Part shown: one piece after another, positions 34,906-49,566 of the stretch
Numbering within the stretch: position 1 is the first letter of the stretch
Layout: each line of letters starts with the position of its first letter
Origin: Erpobdella octoculata
Taxonomy: Eukaryota; Annelida; Clitellata; Hirudinida; Erpobdellidae
Length of the DNA: 64,000 nucleotides
Direction: 5' to 3'
Assembly: GCA_963978895.1 (NCBI GenBank)
Contig: OZ022238.1
Coordinates: forward strand, 28,466,117 to 28,530,116
The notes under the pieces: model-generated
The model's input: the letters and a program-made list of their open reading frames with translations, nothing else
Databases searched by the model: none
Told to the model about the DNA's origin: nothing
Program-made: the position numbers and the translations under genes

Positions 34906-37201
34906 ACTAGCATTCCCGTCGCGGCTTCGCTCGCTTGAAAAAAAGAATAAGCATCCACAGTAGCGTACTGCACGGGACGATTTTTCACCGCCCGACTGGA
35001 TCCGGTCCGTCGACAACTTGGCCCGGCCCGCTTCATAAACCAAAATTTCAGGCCCGGCACAGCCCATCTAATTTGGGCCTGGCTCATTTTTACAGGCCTA
35101 AAATTTCTATATACTTGGAAAACAATCTCGGCCCGTCCCACCTTAACTTCAGGTTTGGCCCATCCGGTCTGAAGACCTTAAAATTACGGCCTGGCCAAGT
35201 CCGTGCAGCACTCTGATCCATAGTGCCGTACACGGATTTTTTTTGGACCCGGTCCGGCTTATTTCATAGACGGAAAACTTCAGTTTTTGAGTAGCAGTTA
35301 TTTTAAAAGACAAATAATCCTATTTTCCACCCCACATTTGTGGTCCAGGAAACTGAATTTTCAAAAAATAGTGAAACACATATATAATTATTTTTTGAGT
35401 AGATACTAAATATTAATTTTTAAATCTGTAGCATTTACAGTTTTAGAGTAGCTGTTACTATTAAAAAACAAATAACCCTATTTTCCACCCCACATTTGAG
35501 GTCTTGGAAACCAAATTTTCAAAAAATGGTGACACACGTATATCATTAGTTTTTTGAGTAGATACTAAATACTAATTTTTACATCTGTAGCATATACAGT
35601 TTTTGAGTAGCTGTTACTTTAAAAAACAAATAAATCTATTTTCCATCCCACATTTGAGGTCATGGAAACCAAATTTTCAAAAAATTGTGAAACGCGAATT
35701 TTCTCATTTTTAAGAAGAATCTAGATAAAAAATTTTAAAACCTCCTCATTCCTGAAAAAAAATTTGTTTTCCTGTTTCATCCCCTTCGAAGCAAAATTTT
35801 CAAAAATCCTTTCTTAATGGGTGCTTACGCTATAAAAGTAATATAATTTCCAAATTTCACGTTCCTAGGATAATTGATGAAAAACTTCGGCTTGTCCCAC
35901 CTTGACTTCAGGTTTGGCCCGGCCCGTCTGAAGACCCTAAAATTACTAAAATGTCTATATGCTTATTGGAAAACCTCGGCCCGTACCACCTTGATTTAAG
36001 GTTTAGCCTGGCCCGTAAGAAGACCCTAAAATAAAGGCTTGGCCTGACCGGTGATAAACTGGTGATAAACTGGACTCAGCTACTTTTAACCGGCACAAAA
36101 CCTCAAAATACTAAGTTTTACATCTGTAATGCTTGCAGTTGTTGAGTAGCAGTTATTTTAAAATCAAATAACCCTTATTTTGACCCCACATTTGAAGTCA
36201 TGGAAACCAAAGTTTTAAAAAATGGTGAAACACTTATATCGTTATTTTTTGAGGCGCTGGTGGCAGAGTGGTAGAGCGTTCGTCTGTCGATCGTTAGGTC
36301 TGCAGTTCAAACCTCGCCGGCGACACCAGCGTAACTCCCTTAACCAAGGAGTTCACTCGCATTTGCTACAGGGGTAGACGCCTATAAATGGCTGCCTTTG
36401 CCAGTACCCTCCCTCTCTCGCCTTGAGCAAGACTTGTCTTGATAAGGCGTATGCTAAATCTCAATAAAAAATACTAAATACTAATGTTTTTACATCCGTA
36501 GCATTCACAGTTTTTGAGTAGCAGCTACTTTAAAAACCAAGTAATGTCCACCCCACATTTAAGGTCCGGGAAACCAAATTTGTAAAAAAATGGTAAAACA
36601 CGTATATCTTTATTTTTAGAATAGAAACTAAATACTAATTTTTACATCTGTGGTATTTACAGTTTTTAAGTACCAGTTACTTTAAAAAACAAATAACCCT
36701 ATTTTCCACCCTACATTTGAAGTCCTGGAAACTAAATTTTCAAAAAATGCTAAAAACACGTATTTCATTATTTTTGGAGTAGAAACCAAATACTAATTTT
36801 TACTATTGTAGCATTCACAGTTTTTGAGTAGCAGCTACTTTAAAAACCAAATAACCCAATTTTCCAACCCACATTTGAGGTCCGGGAAACCGAATTATCA
36901 AAAAATGGTGAAACACGTATCTTTTTATTTTTCAAGAAAAATCCATTTACCAAATTTCAAAATCTCCTCATTTTTGGTTTTCGAGATATACATTGTTTTA
37001 GAAAAAGTTTGTTTTCTAGTTTCTTCCCCTCAAGAGCAAAATTTTCAAAAATCCTTTCTTAGTGGATGCTTACGCAATAAAAGTAATATAAGTTCCAAAT
37101 TTCACGTTCCTAGGATAAAGCGTTTGAGCTCAGCGTTGATTATCAGTCAGTCAGTCAGTCAGTCAGTCAGTCAGTCAGGACATGTTCTTTTATATATATA
37201 G
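34906..37201 (+). mobile_element. Helitron-like non-autonomous element H1, copy 1
   Basis: Starts ACTAGCATTCCCGTCGCGGC then TTCGCTCGC. A GGCCCGGCCCGT-rich degenerate section follows (34970-35215), then about ten degenerate 165-185-bp units containing CACATTTGAAGTCCTGGAAA and TTTTTGAGTAGCAGCTACTT. A conserved 3' section (CAAATTTCACGTTCCTAGGA) precedes (CAGT)n and GGACATGTTCTTTTATATAT. Copies 2 and 3 are at 40487-41890 and 50509-52101. No protein coded. A SINE (36251-36470) is inserted in one unit. Helitron/Helentron-like by layout; superfamily unproven. Confidence 0.65.
36251..36470 (+). mobile_element. tRNA-derived SINE, best copy of family S1
   Basis: A tRNA-like head: A-box-like TGGCAGAGTGGTAGAGCG and B-box-like GGTCTGCAGTTCAAACCTC. 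The body contains GTAGACGCCTATAAATGGCT, the tail region is GCCTTGAGCAAGACTTGTCT, and the 3' end is AATAAAAA. Other copies: split 13030-13095 with 25509-25605, and 57895-57985. It interrupts a tandem unit of the Helitron-like element. Confidence 0.8.
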
Positions 37202-37390
37202 ATTTGTGAGTGTTTGTCTGTTTGTTTGTCCTTTGTTTTTCAAATAATATTAAAAAAATATTTTAAATAGCCTAGGACCTATCCTCAGACCTACCAAATG
37301 TACACAAAAAGTTTCATAAAAATCGGTTCAGCCGTTTCGGAGGAGTTCAATTTTAAACACTATGAAACGATATTTTATATATATAGATTA
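37202..37390 (+). repeat. Short dispersed repeat with GGTTCAGCCGTTTCGGAGG block
   Basis: GTTTGTCTGTTTGTTTGTCC, ACCTATCCTCAGACCTACCAAA, then AAAAATCGGTTCAGCCGTTT ending in TATATATATAGATTA. A related inverted arrangement is at about 37660-37785 (CTCCAAAAGGGCTGAACCGA, then GACCTATCCTCAGACCTACC). The CCGATTTT-AAACTTT block with TATATATAG end is typical of the Lep1/Helitron-like layout. Confidence 0.55.
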
Positions 37391-37439
37391 TGGTTATAGC
37401 ATTATGAGATTTACCATCTGTTAAACAATTATTTAGTAC

Positions 37440-37560
37440 TAGAGATAGCCCGTCAAAAATAAAGGATTTTTTCTAAATTTCATTATTTATTATTTTTGGA
37501 TCGTAGCGCCATTTTTTTTTCTTTAGGGCTTACAGTGTACAATTGCAAAATAACTTTCAA
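37440..37560 (+). repeat. Dispersed repeat, AGCCCGT family, second copy
   Basis: ACTAGAGATAGCCCGTCAAAA to GTACAATTGCAAAATAAC parallels 7748-7870, with an inverted end at 4190-4237. Confidence 0.55.
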
Positions 37561-37812
37561 TATTTAATTAAATTAAAAAATATTTATCTTCAATTATTTA
37601 AAAAAATTATTTTCAGAGATTTTTTATAGTTTTTCACTCGCTCCCGTTTCATTCTCCGCTTGCTCTAACAATATATATAAATATATATATATATACTCCT
37701 CCAAAAGGGCTGAACCGATTTTTATGAAATATTTTGTGGACCTATCCTCAGACCTACCAAACGTACACAAAAAATGTCATAAAAAAAGTGATTTGTAATT
37801 TGCAATAGATAG

Positions 37813-38021
<209 letters not shown>

Positions 38022-38131
38022 AGCGTTGTATTACAAAATATCTTTTATATTATATTATTATTTTCTCCGTTCTATTTTGTTACTAATGTCGACTACATGC
38101 AATATACACATGATGTCTGAATCTGTCTGAT

Positions 38132-38580
38132 CAATCAATCAATCAATCAATCAATCAATTATTTATATAGCGCTATTTCCGCAGTGTTCAATAGCGCTCG
38201 GTCGTGAACTTAGTAAACAGATATGTTTTAAGTCCACGACGGAAAACTGTGAGAGAAGTAGAGTTAGTAAGAGAAGAAGGAAGAGAGTTCCAGAGATAGG
38301 GACCAGAGTAGGAGAAAGAGCGTTTAGTAAAAGAATGCTTAATAATGAAGATGCGAGAGTGATTACGAGAAGACGAACGAAGACCAGACTTAGGAGGGAT
38401 ATGTATTAAATTAGTTAAGTAGAGAGGAGAAAGGCAATTTTTTATTTTGTACATTATTAAACAGATTTTAAAAATCACCCTATATCTGAGAGGAAGCCAA
38501 TGGAGAAGAACAAGAGATGGAGTTTTAACCGAGGTTTTAACAATAAATTTAATCATTGACAACATAGTTTTGAGTCTCTA
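38132..38580 (-). pseudogene. L2-like LINE 3' end, copy 1
   Basis: The minus-strand frame 38188-38565 is intact and encodes the C-terminus of an L2-type ORF2: LLHWLPLRYRVIFKICLIMY, KSGLRSSSRNHSRIF, SYSGPYLWNSLPSSLTNS. The 3' UTR shares AATAGCGCTATTTCC-type sequence and the (TGAT)n tail (38132-38159 as ATCAATCA) with copies at 50108-50470 and 61381-63721. The 5' truncation is typical. Confidence 0.85.
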
Positions 38581-38787
38581 CTAAACTTTCTTGTTATTTT
38601 TCATAAACGTAGCCACTTGATACTTTTTCAGAGGCGATGATTCATGTCAAATATTTGAGGAACCATTTTTTTACTTTTCCTCTCTTTTTTTTTGTAATGC
38701 GGTAGTCCAGTGGTATTACCCCCGGAAAATTTTCTGAAGTTTGTCTTTGGCTCCGAAGCTCAAAAAAATATTTCAAACTTGCCGCAA

Positions 38788-39042
38788 TCAGTCTAGTTCA
38801 ACGTCATCCAATATGTTCTGATGGACTTGATCAATTGCAGTCGCGTTCAGTCTTGACTGAGTCATGCTACTGCGTAGCCACGTTTTCAACCTACGCAAGG
38901 TACTAAAAGAAGACTCTGCCGTCTCTGCCTCACATGATGATACTGGACATATGAGCATTAGCCTAACGAGCTGCTCAACTTGTAGAAACAGTTGGCGCAC
39001 ATCTTCAGTCATAGCCCAAATCACTTTAACTGCACCGCTCAA
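38788..39042 (-). pseudogene. hAT transposase C-terminus (ZMYM1-like)
   Basis: The minus-strand frame reads QVEQLVRLMLICPVSSCEAE, then SSFSTLRRLKTWLRSSMTQS and RLNATAIDQVHQNI, the dimerisation domain of ZMYM1/hAT-type transposases. The conserved CEAERSFS is changed to CEAETAESSFS by a short insertion. No TIRs or remaining domains were identified nearby. Confidence 0.8.
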
Positions 39043-39952
39043 GTTTGTTTACTTCCACTGACTAAGATATTGTTTTTTTTTTTCAAATTTCTGTATGTTT
39101 GATCGTAAAGGGCCGCATGTTTGACATGCTTGTTTTAGTACATTAGTATTCGAGCGTTGTTTTTAAAACAATATTTTTATACTTTATAATATTTTTTTAT
39201 TTTTTAGTGTTTAATTTGTTTATAAACCTAAAATTCTAAAAATCATTATTTCATATCCTCAATAAACCATGCTGTTACCAAACATTTGTTTCTTATGCTG
39301 GCCATACACGTGAAATTCTTTACCTTATTGTGCGATTTCCTGTTTACTTCTCGAGATGGTTTAAAAACATTTTTATTTAGTAAATTTATCGGAGAGCGCC
39401 TTTGAATTTACCAAAAAGGCGCTATATGAATTTATTTTGATTGATTGATTATTGGATGAAATATAGTTTAAATAAAAAAACATAGTGAAGAAGTTGTTGA
39501 CTTTTCAATGACACTATGACACTGCCAAATAATAAATTTACATATCTAGATTATTCTAAAATAATTTTTCTTTCCTGGTTATCCAAAAAACATTTATCCC
39601 GCAATAAAAATTTCGTACAAACACAAGTAACCAAAAAAATCGTACCTGTGTAAGTTTCTAATTTGTGAATAGACACTAAATTCGTTTGTTCAAACTATTC
39701 TTCTTTCGATGCATGACAAATTAAACTCTTTCTTGAGAGCTTCCTTTTGCTAAATGAAAAATTATTAATATTGAATGAATGTTTCATGCTGTTTCGGAAC
39801 ATTTGACGCCAAGTTCATTAATTGTCAAAAGAAATTTCTCAAGAGAGAAATAAACAATTAACTGTATTCTCCGATAGTTGAAATTTGTTTTTAAGCGAAA
39901 TTCAGGTTATAAGCGTACCAGTGGCTGCCTTTCATTAGATCGAGAAATTTGA
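39043..39952. other. AT-rich non-coding stretch with a LINE/SINE tail
   Basis: 39380-39450 (GAGCGCCTTTGAATTTACCA then AAAAAGGCGCTATATGAATT and GATTGATTGATT) is the plus-strand 3' tail of an L2-mobilised element. Otherwise nothing identifiable. Confidence 0.5.
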
Positions 39953-40006
39953 TTGAGAAATTCGAATTATTATTTGAACCAGCAGTTGAAAAAAATTAAC
40001 AAACAA

Positions 40007-40292
40007 ATGTTATTTAGAATATTTTTGTTGATCTTGCACACAGGGCTTTCAAACTGCATTAGACCTGAAGACATATACTTGACCCGTAGATGTGCCAGTA
40101 ACACTGCTCCTTACAAGAACACAGCAAGATCGAGAACTGAGTGCATTCTCAAATGTCGACTTTTATTAGAAAACAAATGCTATGGGGTCAACTTTTTTCC
40201 ACCAAATCAGAACTGCTTTATATTTGGAAGAGGAGTCAATTTGCTTTCTAATCTAGTAACAGCAGAGCGTTGTTTAGGAGTCATTCATTCAA
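40007..40292 (+). CDS. First exon of a PAN/Apple-like secreted protein
   Basis: The ATG at 40007 opens a 95-codon exon. Residues 1-17 form a signal peptide ([17 protein letters not shown]). Cysteines follow in a PAN/Apple-like spacing: [52 protein letters not shown] has the aromatic-rich core of such domains. A GTAAAAATT splice donor follows TTCAA at 40292, and both ATG and donor are preserved in the inverted copy at 27450-27735. No later exons were found: (TA)n and a Helitron-like element start about 70 bp downstream. PAN domains usually mediate adhesion to proteins or glycans; the function here is unknown. Confidence 0.6.
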
Positions 40293-40359
40293 GTAAAAAT
40301 TTAGTTGTAATTTATTTTTCTCACATTTCGTGCTTGTTTTTAAATATTCGTGGTTAACA

Positions 40360-41980
<1,621 letters not shown>

Positions 41981-41999
41981 ATATGTCCTGACTGACTGA

Positions 42000-42035
<36 letters not shown>

Positions 42036-42104
42036 TCAGTCAGTCAGGACATATTCTGACTGTATATATATATATATAAGTCAGTCAGTCAGGACATATT
42101 CTGA

Positions 42105-42177
<73 letters not shown>

Positions 42178-42201
42178 TCAGTCAGTCAGGACATATTCTG
42201 A

Positions 42202-42273
<72 letters not shown>

Positions 42274-42347
42274 ATATGTCCTGACTGACTGACTTATATA
42301 TATATATATATATATATATACAGTCGGAATATGTCCTGACTGACTGA

Positions 42348-42405
<58 letters not shown>

Positions 42406-42409
<4 letters not shown>

Positions 42410-43041
42410 TCAATAATTTATTTGGTTATTACCCGCTGGTCGACCTAAAGAAATAATGAAATAATTTTAGAAAAAAAGTTCGCTGGAGTTTTGCATAAGG
42501 GGTCCGCCTAGATTTTTGTGAGCAGGCTGTATAAGAGTTTTGTCGATATGATGTTAGTTCTGCTGGTGGGTTGTGGCGCGTCGGAAATCATATGTGGAGT
42601 TGTGGTGAAGGAATTTTGTCTGACGTGGTTGACAGCTATGATCAGGGACGTCATTTGCGGAGGCAAGTGGGTAATTGCCCGCCCCCTAAAGATTTAGCGA
42701 CAACAATTGTTTTAGAAAACAAATAGCTAATAAGTTTTTGGAAAAGATTTTGAAGACGTTTCTTTAAAAGTAGCTGCGAATATTTCCTCCCGGTCATCTG
42801 CTCTTTTAGGAGAAAAGTGTTTAAAGTTTGGAATTTTTAAGTAGCAATCTAAGCTGAATGTTGATTTTGGGAACATGGGGCAGCGCATTGCGTTAGCAAA
42901 TAAGCAGTATGCATGGTATAATTTCAGTTAAAAACATAAAAATATTAACACAAGTTTAAAAACTAGGTTAAGACAACCCAGTAACTGCTGTAGCGTAGCT
43001 AGAGATTTTGGCACCTTGGGCAAAATCTAAAGAATACGCCC
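42406..43041. other. Non-coding stretch
   Basis: GGACGTCATTTGCGGAGGCA at about 42647 looks like a hAT-type end without a partner. No coding identified. Confidence 0.35.
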
Positions 43042-45435
43042 TTAGTCAGCTTGAGCGACAAGACACTTGAATTTCGAAAAGGTACTCGATGACACAACAT
43101 GTTCAGGTTGGGAGTTCCAGGCAGCAACGATGCGATTTGAGAAAAAATATTTGGTAACATCAACAAAAAACAAGTTGGCTTGCAGTTTATAGCAATGACC
43201 CCTGGTTGATGGATAGTTAAAAGGGTGAAAGAGCTGAGCTAAGTCAGTGTTCACGAGTATTTTGTAGCACAAACAGAGGTCCAACAGGATTCTTCTGTGC
43301 TCTAGAGTATGGAGTTTGAGTATTCCAAGACGTGTTAAGTAAGGTTCATGTCTGAACAAAGGGATTGCCTTGGTAAAGTGCTTCTGGACCCGTTCAATTG
43401 CATCTATCAAGTATTTGTAATGAGGGTTCCACACAGGAGAACAGTATTCCAATAGTGGCCTAACGTAGACGCAAAAAGCTTTTCTCAGCACAAGTCGATC
43501 TTTGGATGCAAAGGACCTGTGGATAAGGCGTGAACGTATAGAAGCAGAATGAATTATGTTGTTGATGTGATCTTTGAAGTTAAGGTTGCTATCGATAATC
43601 ACTCCCATCATCTGCCTCACAATATCCAGTTGGTGGTTCCCGATAGAGTATCGGAGCAAGAGACCAGCCACACCCCCATCCCGACAGACAGAACACACAA
43701 CACATTTATCAAGTGCCAGGTTTAGTTGTCATTTCGTGCTCCATGAAGTGACTTCGGTTGTAGCCTTTTGTAGATCGGTGGTAGCCGAGCTGGAGCATGA
43801 GTAAAATTTGACATCATCCGCAAAAAGCTTCACATAAACAGATTCATTGTTGATATTGTCCAGTGCATCATTGATGTAAATGAGGAAAAGGGTTGGTCCT
43901 AGATCGCTGCCTTGAGGAACACCACTTGAAACAAGTACTGGACGTGTTGCGTACGATCAGATATCAAGTCTATTAGCCAAGCAAGCAAATTGCCGCTAAT
44001 GCTATAAGCTTCAAGTTTTTGAATGAGTTTGACATGGGAGACGGAGTCAAAAGCTTTCCGGAAGTCGAAGTAGGTGATATCTGTTTTTTTGGCGATTCCG
44101 TAGTGCAACCGACCAATCGTGAACGCGCTCCAATAAATTAGTGCAAGTAGATCTGGAATGTAAGAACCCATGTTGATGCCAGCTGACAAGGCCATAAAGA
44201 TGGAGATAGGAAAGAACTTCCTTATTGATAATCTTCTCCATTGCACGACAGCAAGATGAGGTAATGGAGATGGGTCTGTAGTTGACCAGATGGCAAGTAG
44301 GACTCTTTTTGTGGATAGGCAAAATGTAGGCCTTTTTCCATACCTTGGGCTATTTATTATTTTTGAGAGACATGTCAAAGACATGACACAGTGGAGTTGC
44401 CAAGCCATGTGAGAAGTAGGTTATTTAGACCGTCTTGGCCAGCAGAGCAGGAACTTTTTAGATTACTAAGGGTTTTGGCTACAATGCATAGAGTGAACAG
44501 TACATTATCCAGATGCTTGTCAGTTCGAGCCCTTAGGTCAGAGCGGACTCCGTCGTCTTTTGTAAAAACACTAGCAAAATAATTATTAAAAATAGCAATC
44601 TCGACTGGATCCGAAGTAGATTTATTATCAGCTGACGTTAAGCTAGTGAGAGTAGAGGGATAGAACAGCTTGTTATTTACATAACTGTAAAATGTTTCTA
44701 TAATGTTCCCAGCAATAAGACTCAATTCGTGGTTGACTATTTTTTGTTTAGCCAAAGTAGTATATTTTTCTGAGAATTTGTTATTTTTGACCCGGTCCTC
44801 TGGCGTAGAAGATTTTCTCCGCTGTCTCCAGTAATGAAGCTTTGTTTTGTAAAGCAGGCGCATTGATCTGGAAATGACCCGACGTCGTTCGAGAGAGGCG
44901 TGAGTCTTTGCAATGGGCACAAAAACTGTAACAGCCTCAAACAGACAATATTTTACAACATTCCAACATTTGTCAACACCGGAACAAAATTAGAAAAAGT
45001 AGTCCCAATTTATGTGTAATGAGTATGAATTTAAATCAGTGAAGTTACCCTTGCTAAAACTGAAAAAGGAAGGTCTAAATTTGTTAGAAGATAAGCTATG
45101 TATCCAGTTATTGGCTTTGAAAGTAATTATGTTGTGGTCACTAGTAGAAAGTGGACAGGAGATTTCGAGAATCTCGAGAAAAAATGGGTCGTCTGAGAGT
45201 ATTAGGTCTAAGATATTAATATCCCGCGTGGGAGAATTCACATACAGGTGGAGTCCGAAGTCATTAAAAAATTCCATGAAAACTTTGTAGATTGTAGTAT
45301 TAGGATAGGAATGTAGAGTCCAGTTGGCTTCAGACAAGTTGAAATCTCCGACCAAACATAAACGATGTTTGATCGAGCAGAGCACATGCAAACAGGCATC
45401 ACTATCAGTAGAATACAACTCGTTTTGTGCAGCAA
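43042..45435 (-). pseudogene. CR1-like LINE ORF2, decayed
   Basis: Four or five minus-strand pieces in order, broken by frameshifts and stops. Endonuclease end at 45418-44990: LCLVGDFNLSEANW, LDLILSD, STSDHNIITF. Linker at 44920-44375: RLLYKTKLHYWRQRRKSS, and SAGQDGLN as fingers entry. RT at 44322-43899: NYRPISITSSCCRAMEKII, then TYFDFRKAFDSVSHVKLIQK (catalytic block). C-terminus at 43698-43042: RPLLEYCSPVWNPHYKYLID, AIERVQKHFTK, then RLGILKLHTLEHRRILLDL. The YADD block falls between pieces and appears lost near 43700-43900, where a YVKLFADDVKFYSCSSS-like segment survives out of frame. Same family style as 52263-55921 but more decayed. Confidence 0.85.
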
Positions 45436-46319
45436 AACCAGTAGGACGATAAAATACTATAAGTCTACTAAAAGTCTACTACATATTCCCGTCGACAATC
45501 GAACATCAATGCACGCGATTTCTATGTGGCATTTACTTTGATGAGCAATAGTCAAGTTAGTAAAGTTAGTTAGTTAGTGTCGTTCACTTTTGTCCCTGAT
45601 GACTAGTATACGCTTAAATCAGGTCGGTTTGAAAGATAAATAAGACAAATTATAAGACATCAACAGAAACAAATTTTTAGAAGTCATGGAATACTTGATG
45701 TAAATGTAAAAGAAGAATCGTTGCATTGCGTGCTGATTTCTGTTGCCCGCATACATTTATGTGTGTTGTATCTTAACATGTTTTGTTCAGTGACAGATAT
45801 ATTTCTGAAATTGCTGTATTTGCTGCGTCTTTTCATAACTGTTATTTTGTTCCAGATTTCATCATTAGGTATGAACCAGATGATTTTCTTATAGCATGGC
45901 TGTTTGATGTTTGATTGCTATTTTTTCCCGTTCTCACTAGAAGTTTGCTACATTTTTTTATGCTTTTCGAGTGGTTTAATGGTGTAGAACACGAGTGACT
46001 CTAAAATGTATTAAAAGGAAATGAGAAGTAAAGTAACTTGTTCTGTAATTTCTGACAAAATAAAAAAATAATCAGATTTTTTAAATGTTTAATTTGTAAA
46101 CAAAAAACGTCCGAACACACCGCTGAAGTTGTACGAACTTTGCCCACTGTATTAAAACAGCTGGAAGTTACCGGTCGTTGTGATTTGGTAAATTATATTT
46201 AATGTGCACTACAACAAACATGTAATTAAATTGCAGTTATTGTGCTGTAAACAGCTAGCGTACGAAGCTGAGAAAAGTTGTAAGACCAAAGAAAACAAGT
46301 AGAGGTTCTACTGTTGGTT
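45436..46319. other. AT-rich non-coding stretch
   Basis: No recognisable coding or repeat boundary. The first 60 bases may be the upstream part of the LINE endonuclease. Confidence 0.35.
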
Positions 46320-48880
46320 TTTCATTTGCCGATATGTGTTTTTGTGTGGTAGTGACATTAGCAGTTCAAAAGATGTGAGGAAAGTAATGTCAGGCTTGGA
46401 GTTTGATGATGAGATGAGACGGGTAATCCAGGATTGTGGTCTCGATGACTGGGCTGTAGCTGTTCAAGGAAGGATAAATTGTGTCTCCGATTTATTTGCA
46501 GCTGATGCTATGTATCATAAGAGCTGTTACATCCGTTTTATAACAAGTCTACCACACACTCCTTCTAAGAAAAAACGCAAAAGGCCACAAAATGTTTAGG
46601 CTTTGCAGATATTTAGTCGTTTGTGTGACAAACTGGAAATAGAATGCGAAAATGAGTTTTACACTCTGACTGAATTGTTTGAAATAATGGTGACCATAGC
46701 TGAAGAGTGTGGTAAGATGGCAAAAAAGTATCTGAAAGAGCTGCTCCAGCAACGTTACGGAGCACACTTATATTTTGTATCTCGATCAGGGCAAGATGAT
46801 GTAGTTGAATTCAAGAACTACTGTGAGTTTTTGTTGCATGACAGTTATTTTGCAGAACATAATGAAGGAGAAGGAAGTGCTGCTGAAAGGGTTGTTCATA
46901 AAGCAGCTGGCTTGATAATGGCAGAACTTAGAGAAATGACAGCGCAGCGTGAGTATTATTCATCAAATGGTAATATCACTTGTGATGGCTCGAACTTTTT
47001 GACACATCTTCTGCGCAACTTTTACAACGGCTAATTTAGGCACCTTTAAAAATGGCAAAAAGTAATGCTGGCAGCCAGACAATGTAGTTTTCTGATGCCT
47101 CAACTACATAGTGTTGGTTTTGAGGCTGATCACAGTGGAAGTGAGAAATTCTACATACAGTTATCTCGATTAGGCTTCAATCATTCCCATGATGAGGTTA
47201 AATGCTACAAACATTCTATTATACACCACAACTGTAATGTCGTCTAATGTCAATAAGCAATCTGAAAACACGGTAGAGCAACGGAATTCCACACCGAATG
47301 TTTTTCTGAATTTTTTTTAAAATTCAGATGTGTGCCCACTTGTGAATTTGAAAAAGAACCTTCTGGTATTATTTCCAATTTGAACACCAATACTGTTACT
47401 GTGACGCCCTCGGTTGAGGATGATGTTTGTGTGATGTCAACTGCACATTTTCTAGCAGAAAATGTTGACCATAACATTCGAACCATTGATGATGACAAAA
47501 CTTTTCATGGAATGGGAATAATTGTTGATATTCTCTCATTCTTGAGTGTTCCGAAGCGTATTCACAGATTGAACAAACCAAAGAAAGTTTTTAATTTATT
47601 TAGTGCCACTGCTGTTGAAATTGTGCTTTTTGAAAGTTACGATTGTTCCGGCGTTAGCGTAGTTAAACTCAATAAAAAAATCGTTTATTGCACACACTTG
47701 TTCATACTGGAGTGTTCTCCAGCCTCAATGTTTTGTGGCATGCCATTAAACGGATGAGTTCCAGGGGGCACCCACGGCCAAATTGGTCTTGTCTTATGCA
47801 AACAGTTTGCAGTGGGAACTATAACGGCTTTTCTACAATTGAAATGCATGCTTGAAATAATGAAATAATTAACATGAACCCATGTGACGAGAGTTTCATT
47901 TAATCGACCTTGTTGTATGTGATTGAGCATGCAAAATCACGTTTACTTCCACTCCTAGTTTAACATTTGACCAGCCTTTATACATCAAAGCTATTGACAT
48001 AGCGATAAAAGCTAACTTGAAGATTGTCATAAAGTTAGGCGGCTTTCATACTTTAATGAGATTTCTCGGTTCGATCGGACACATGATAAGCGGATAAGAC
48101 CTGGAGGAGATCATGGGTTTGCTGTTTGGGTCTAAAACAGAGTATGTACTTAGTGGAAAAGTATATGCTAGGGCTGTACGAGGACATTTCATAGTGCATG
48201 GTGTCTTAAGTGATTTGTTTCTGGATCACATAAAACCCCTCTTTTGGATAGTGGTGATTCGCTATCAGTTGCTAAAATCTCGGATGAAGTATCATCTTCA
48301 CCGTCTGTCTTAGAAGAATTAGTTGAAATGTACAATAAGTTATTGCTCGATAAAGTTTGGATTGGTGAGAGCGAAACCGCTTTTTTAACATGTGACATTT
48401 TGAGCAAACTTTTTGTCGACTTTGATCACTTTTGTAGTGTTCTTTCTGAGAAATCTAGAACGGCAAAATTATGGATGTTGTATATGAGGTATATAACTTT
48501 TCTGAAATTGTTCATTTTTGGTGAGCGGACTGGCAATCGGAGCGTTCACTTGCACCTTATGGAAAGTTTGTTAGGTTTGTTGCAGGCACTGGGGCACATA
48601 AATTATGCTAAATCAGCCAGACTGTATGTGAGCAAATTAAAAGTTTAGCTTTTAAGCATGAAACTGAAACTGTTCATGCTCAGTTTCAGTCTGGCAACCA
48701 CAGTATACGGAGCACCAACAGGGTTTTGGCTGGTTTGTGATTGAACAGACCGTGATGCAGTTCATTAAAAGCTGTGGAGGTTTGACACGAAGACGTGGCA
48801 TGCATGAATCAGGTATTTGATTCTTCTCTAACAGTGATGACTTTTCAAAACCATAATCAGCCATTTTACAAAATGACTGA
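46320..48880 (+). pseudogene. Decayed copy of a multi-copy invertebrate protein family, function unknown
   Basis: Plus-strand pieces form a collinear large protein broken by at least one in-frame stop (46597-46599) and several frameshifts. An N-terminal Cys segment CRYVFLCGSDISSSKDVRKV and YHKSCYIRF (46320-46599). Then a helical segment (46600-47034). Then NVDHNIRTIDDDKTFHGMGI, followed by DILSF (47450-47560). Then ISDEVSSSPSVLEELVEMYN and a helical part with ERTGNRSVHLHLMESLLGLL (48244-48648). Finally FVIEQTVMQFIKSCGGLTRR then RGMHES (about 48735-48815). I recognise the NVDHNIRT...FHGMG and GGLTRGRG-like motifs as typical of a large repetitive protein family seen in many aquatic invertebrate genomes, probably carried by a mobile element. 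No enzymatic motif is assigned. Confidence 0.6.
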
Positions 48881-49566
48881 TAACGCCAAATTCATCATCA
48901 AAATCCAATCATACAAAAAGATCTATGTACTACTTACTAGCTTTAAAAGGCCCTTATGACCAGAGTCATTTCCCACATCCATGGAAAAAAGGTCTATAAA
49001 TTTCTGGGATTTTTTACACTTTTTTCAAAATTGTTTTTTTGAAAAATTATTTAAGTAACACTGCTTTAATACTATTTAGCATTCAATTCAAATTCTTATT
49101 TTACACTTGAACTGAGCTATGCTATTGTTCGGAAGGATGTTTTCAAATTATCAGCCATCTTCTTATTTTGTTCTCCCACATTGTTACAAAGTTATAGAAT
49201 TTTGTTTTTCATATTCTCCTCATTCATAGTTTTCCAACGATGTATTATACTTTTTATTTTTTTTTATTTATTATGTTGTCAATACGAGTTAAATAACTCC
49301 TTGCCGAATTAAAAAAAACCGCACGAACAGAAAAAAAGCACAACACGACCCCACAAACAAACCGGAAACAAAGAAAAATGTCAACACCACCAATGAATCA
49401 ATTCAAAAGTTATCAGAAAACATATCGAAAACCCAACAAACACGACCTCACAAGCAAACCAAAAACATTGCAAAATGTCACACAATTGGAGTCAGTTCAA
49501 AAACTAAACATAAAACACATCTAAAACCCCCGTTTTTACAACTCATAAATCTTTTCACCCCAAAAA
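48881..49566. other. Non-coding stretch
   Basis: A-rich sequence with ACAAACAAACC-like runs at 49330-49510; no gene seen. Confidence 0.4.

Noticed and set aside
36824..37201. ORF of 125 residues
   Set aside because: Lies in the conserved 3' section of the H1 repeat. Similar but shorter ORFs occur at 41541 and 51696 with no codon conservation pattern that I can see.
39953..40006. 18-residue extension of the PAN-like exon
   Set aside because: It begins at TTG, and the signal peptide starts at the ATG at 40007, which is the position conserved in the inverted copy.
42640..43030. Possible hAT ends GGACGTCATTTGCGGAGGC and GTAGCGTAGCTAG
   Set aside because: They do not form an inverted pair and no duplication was found.
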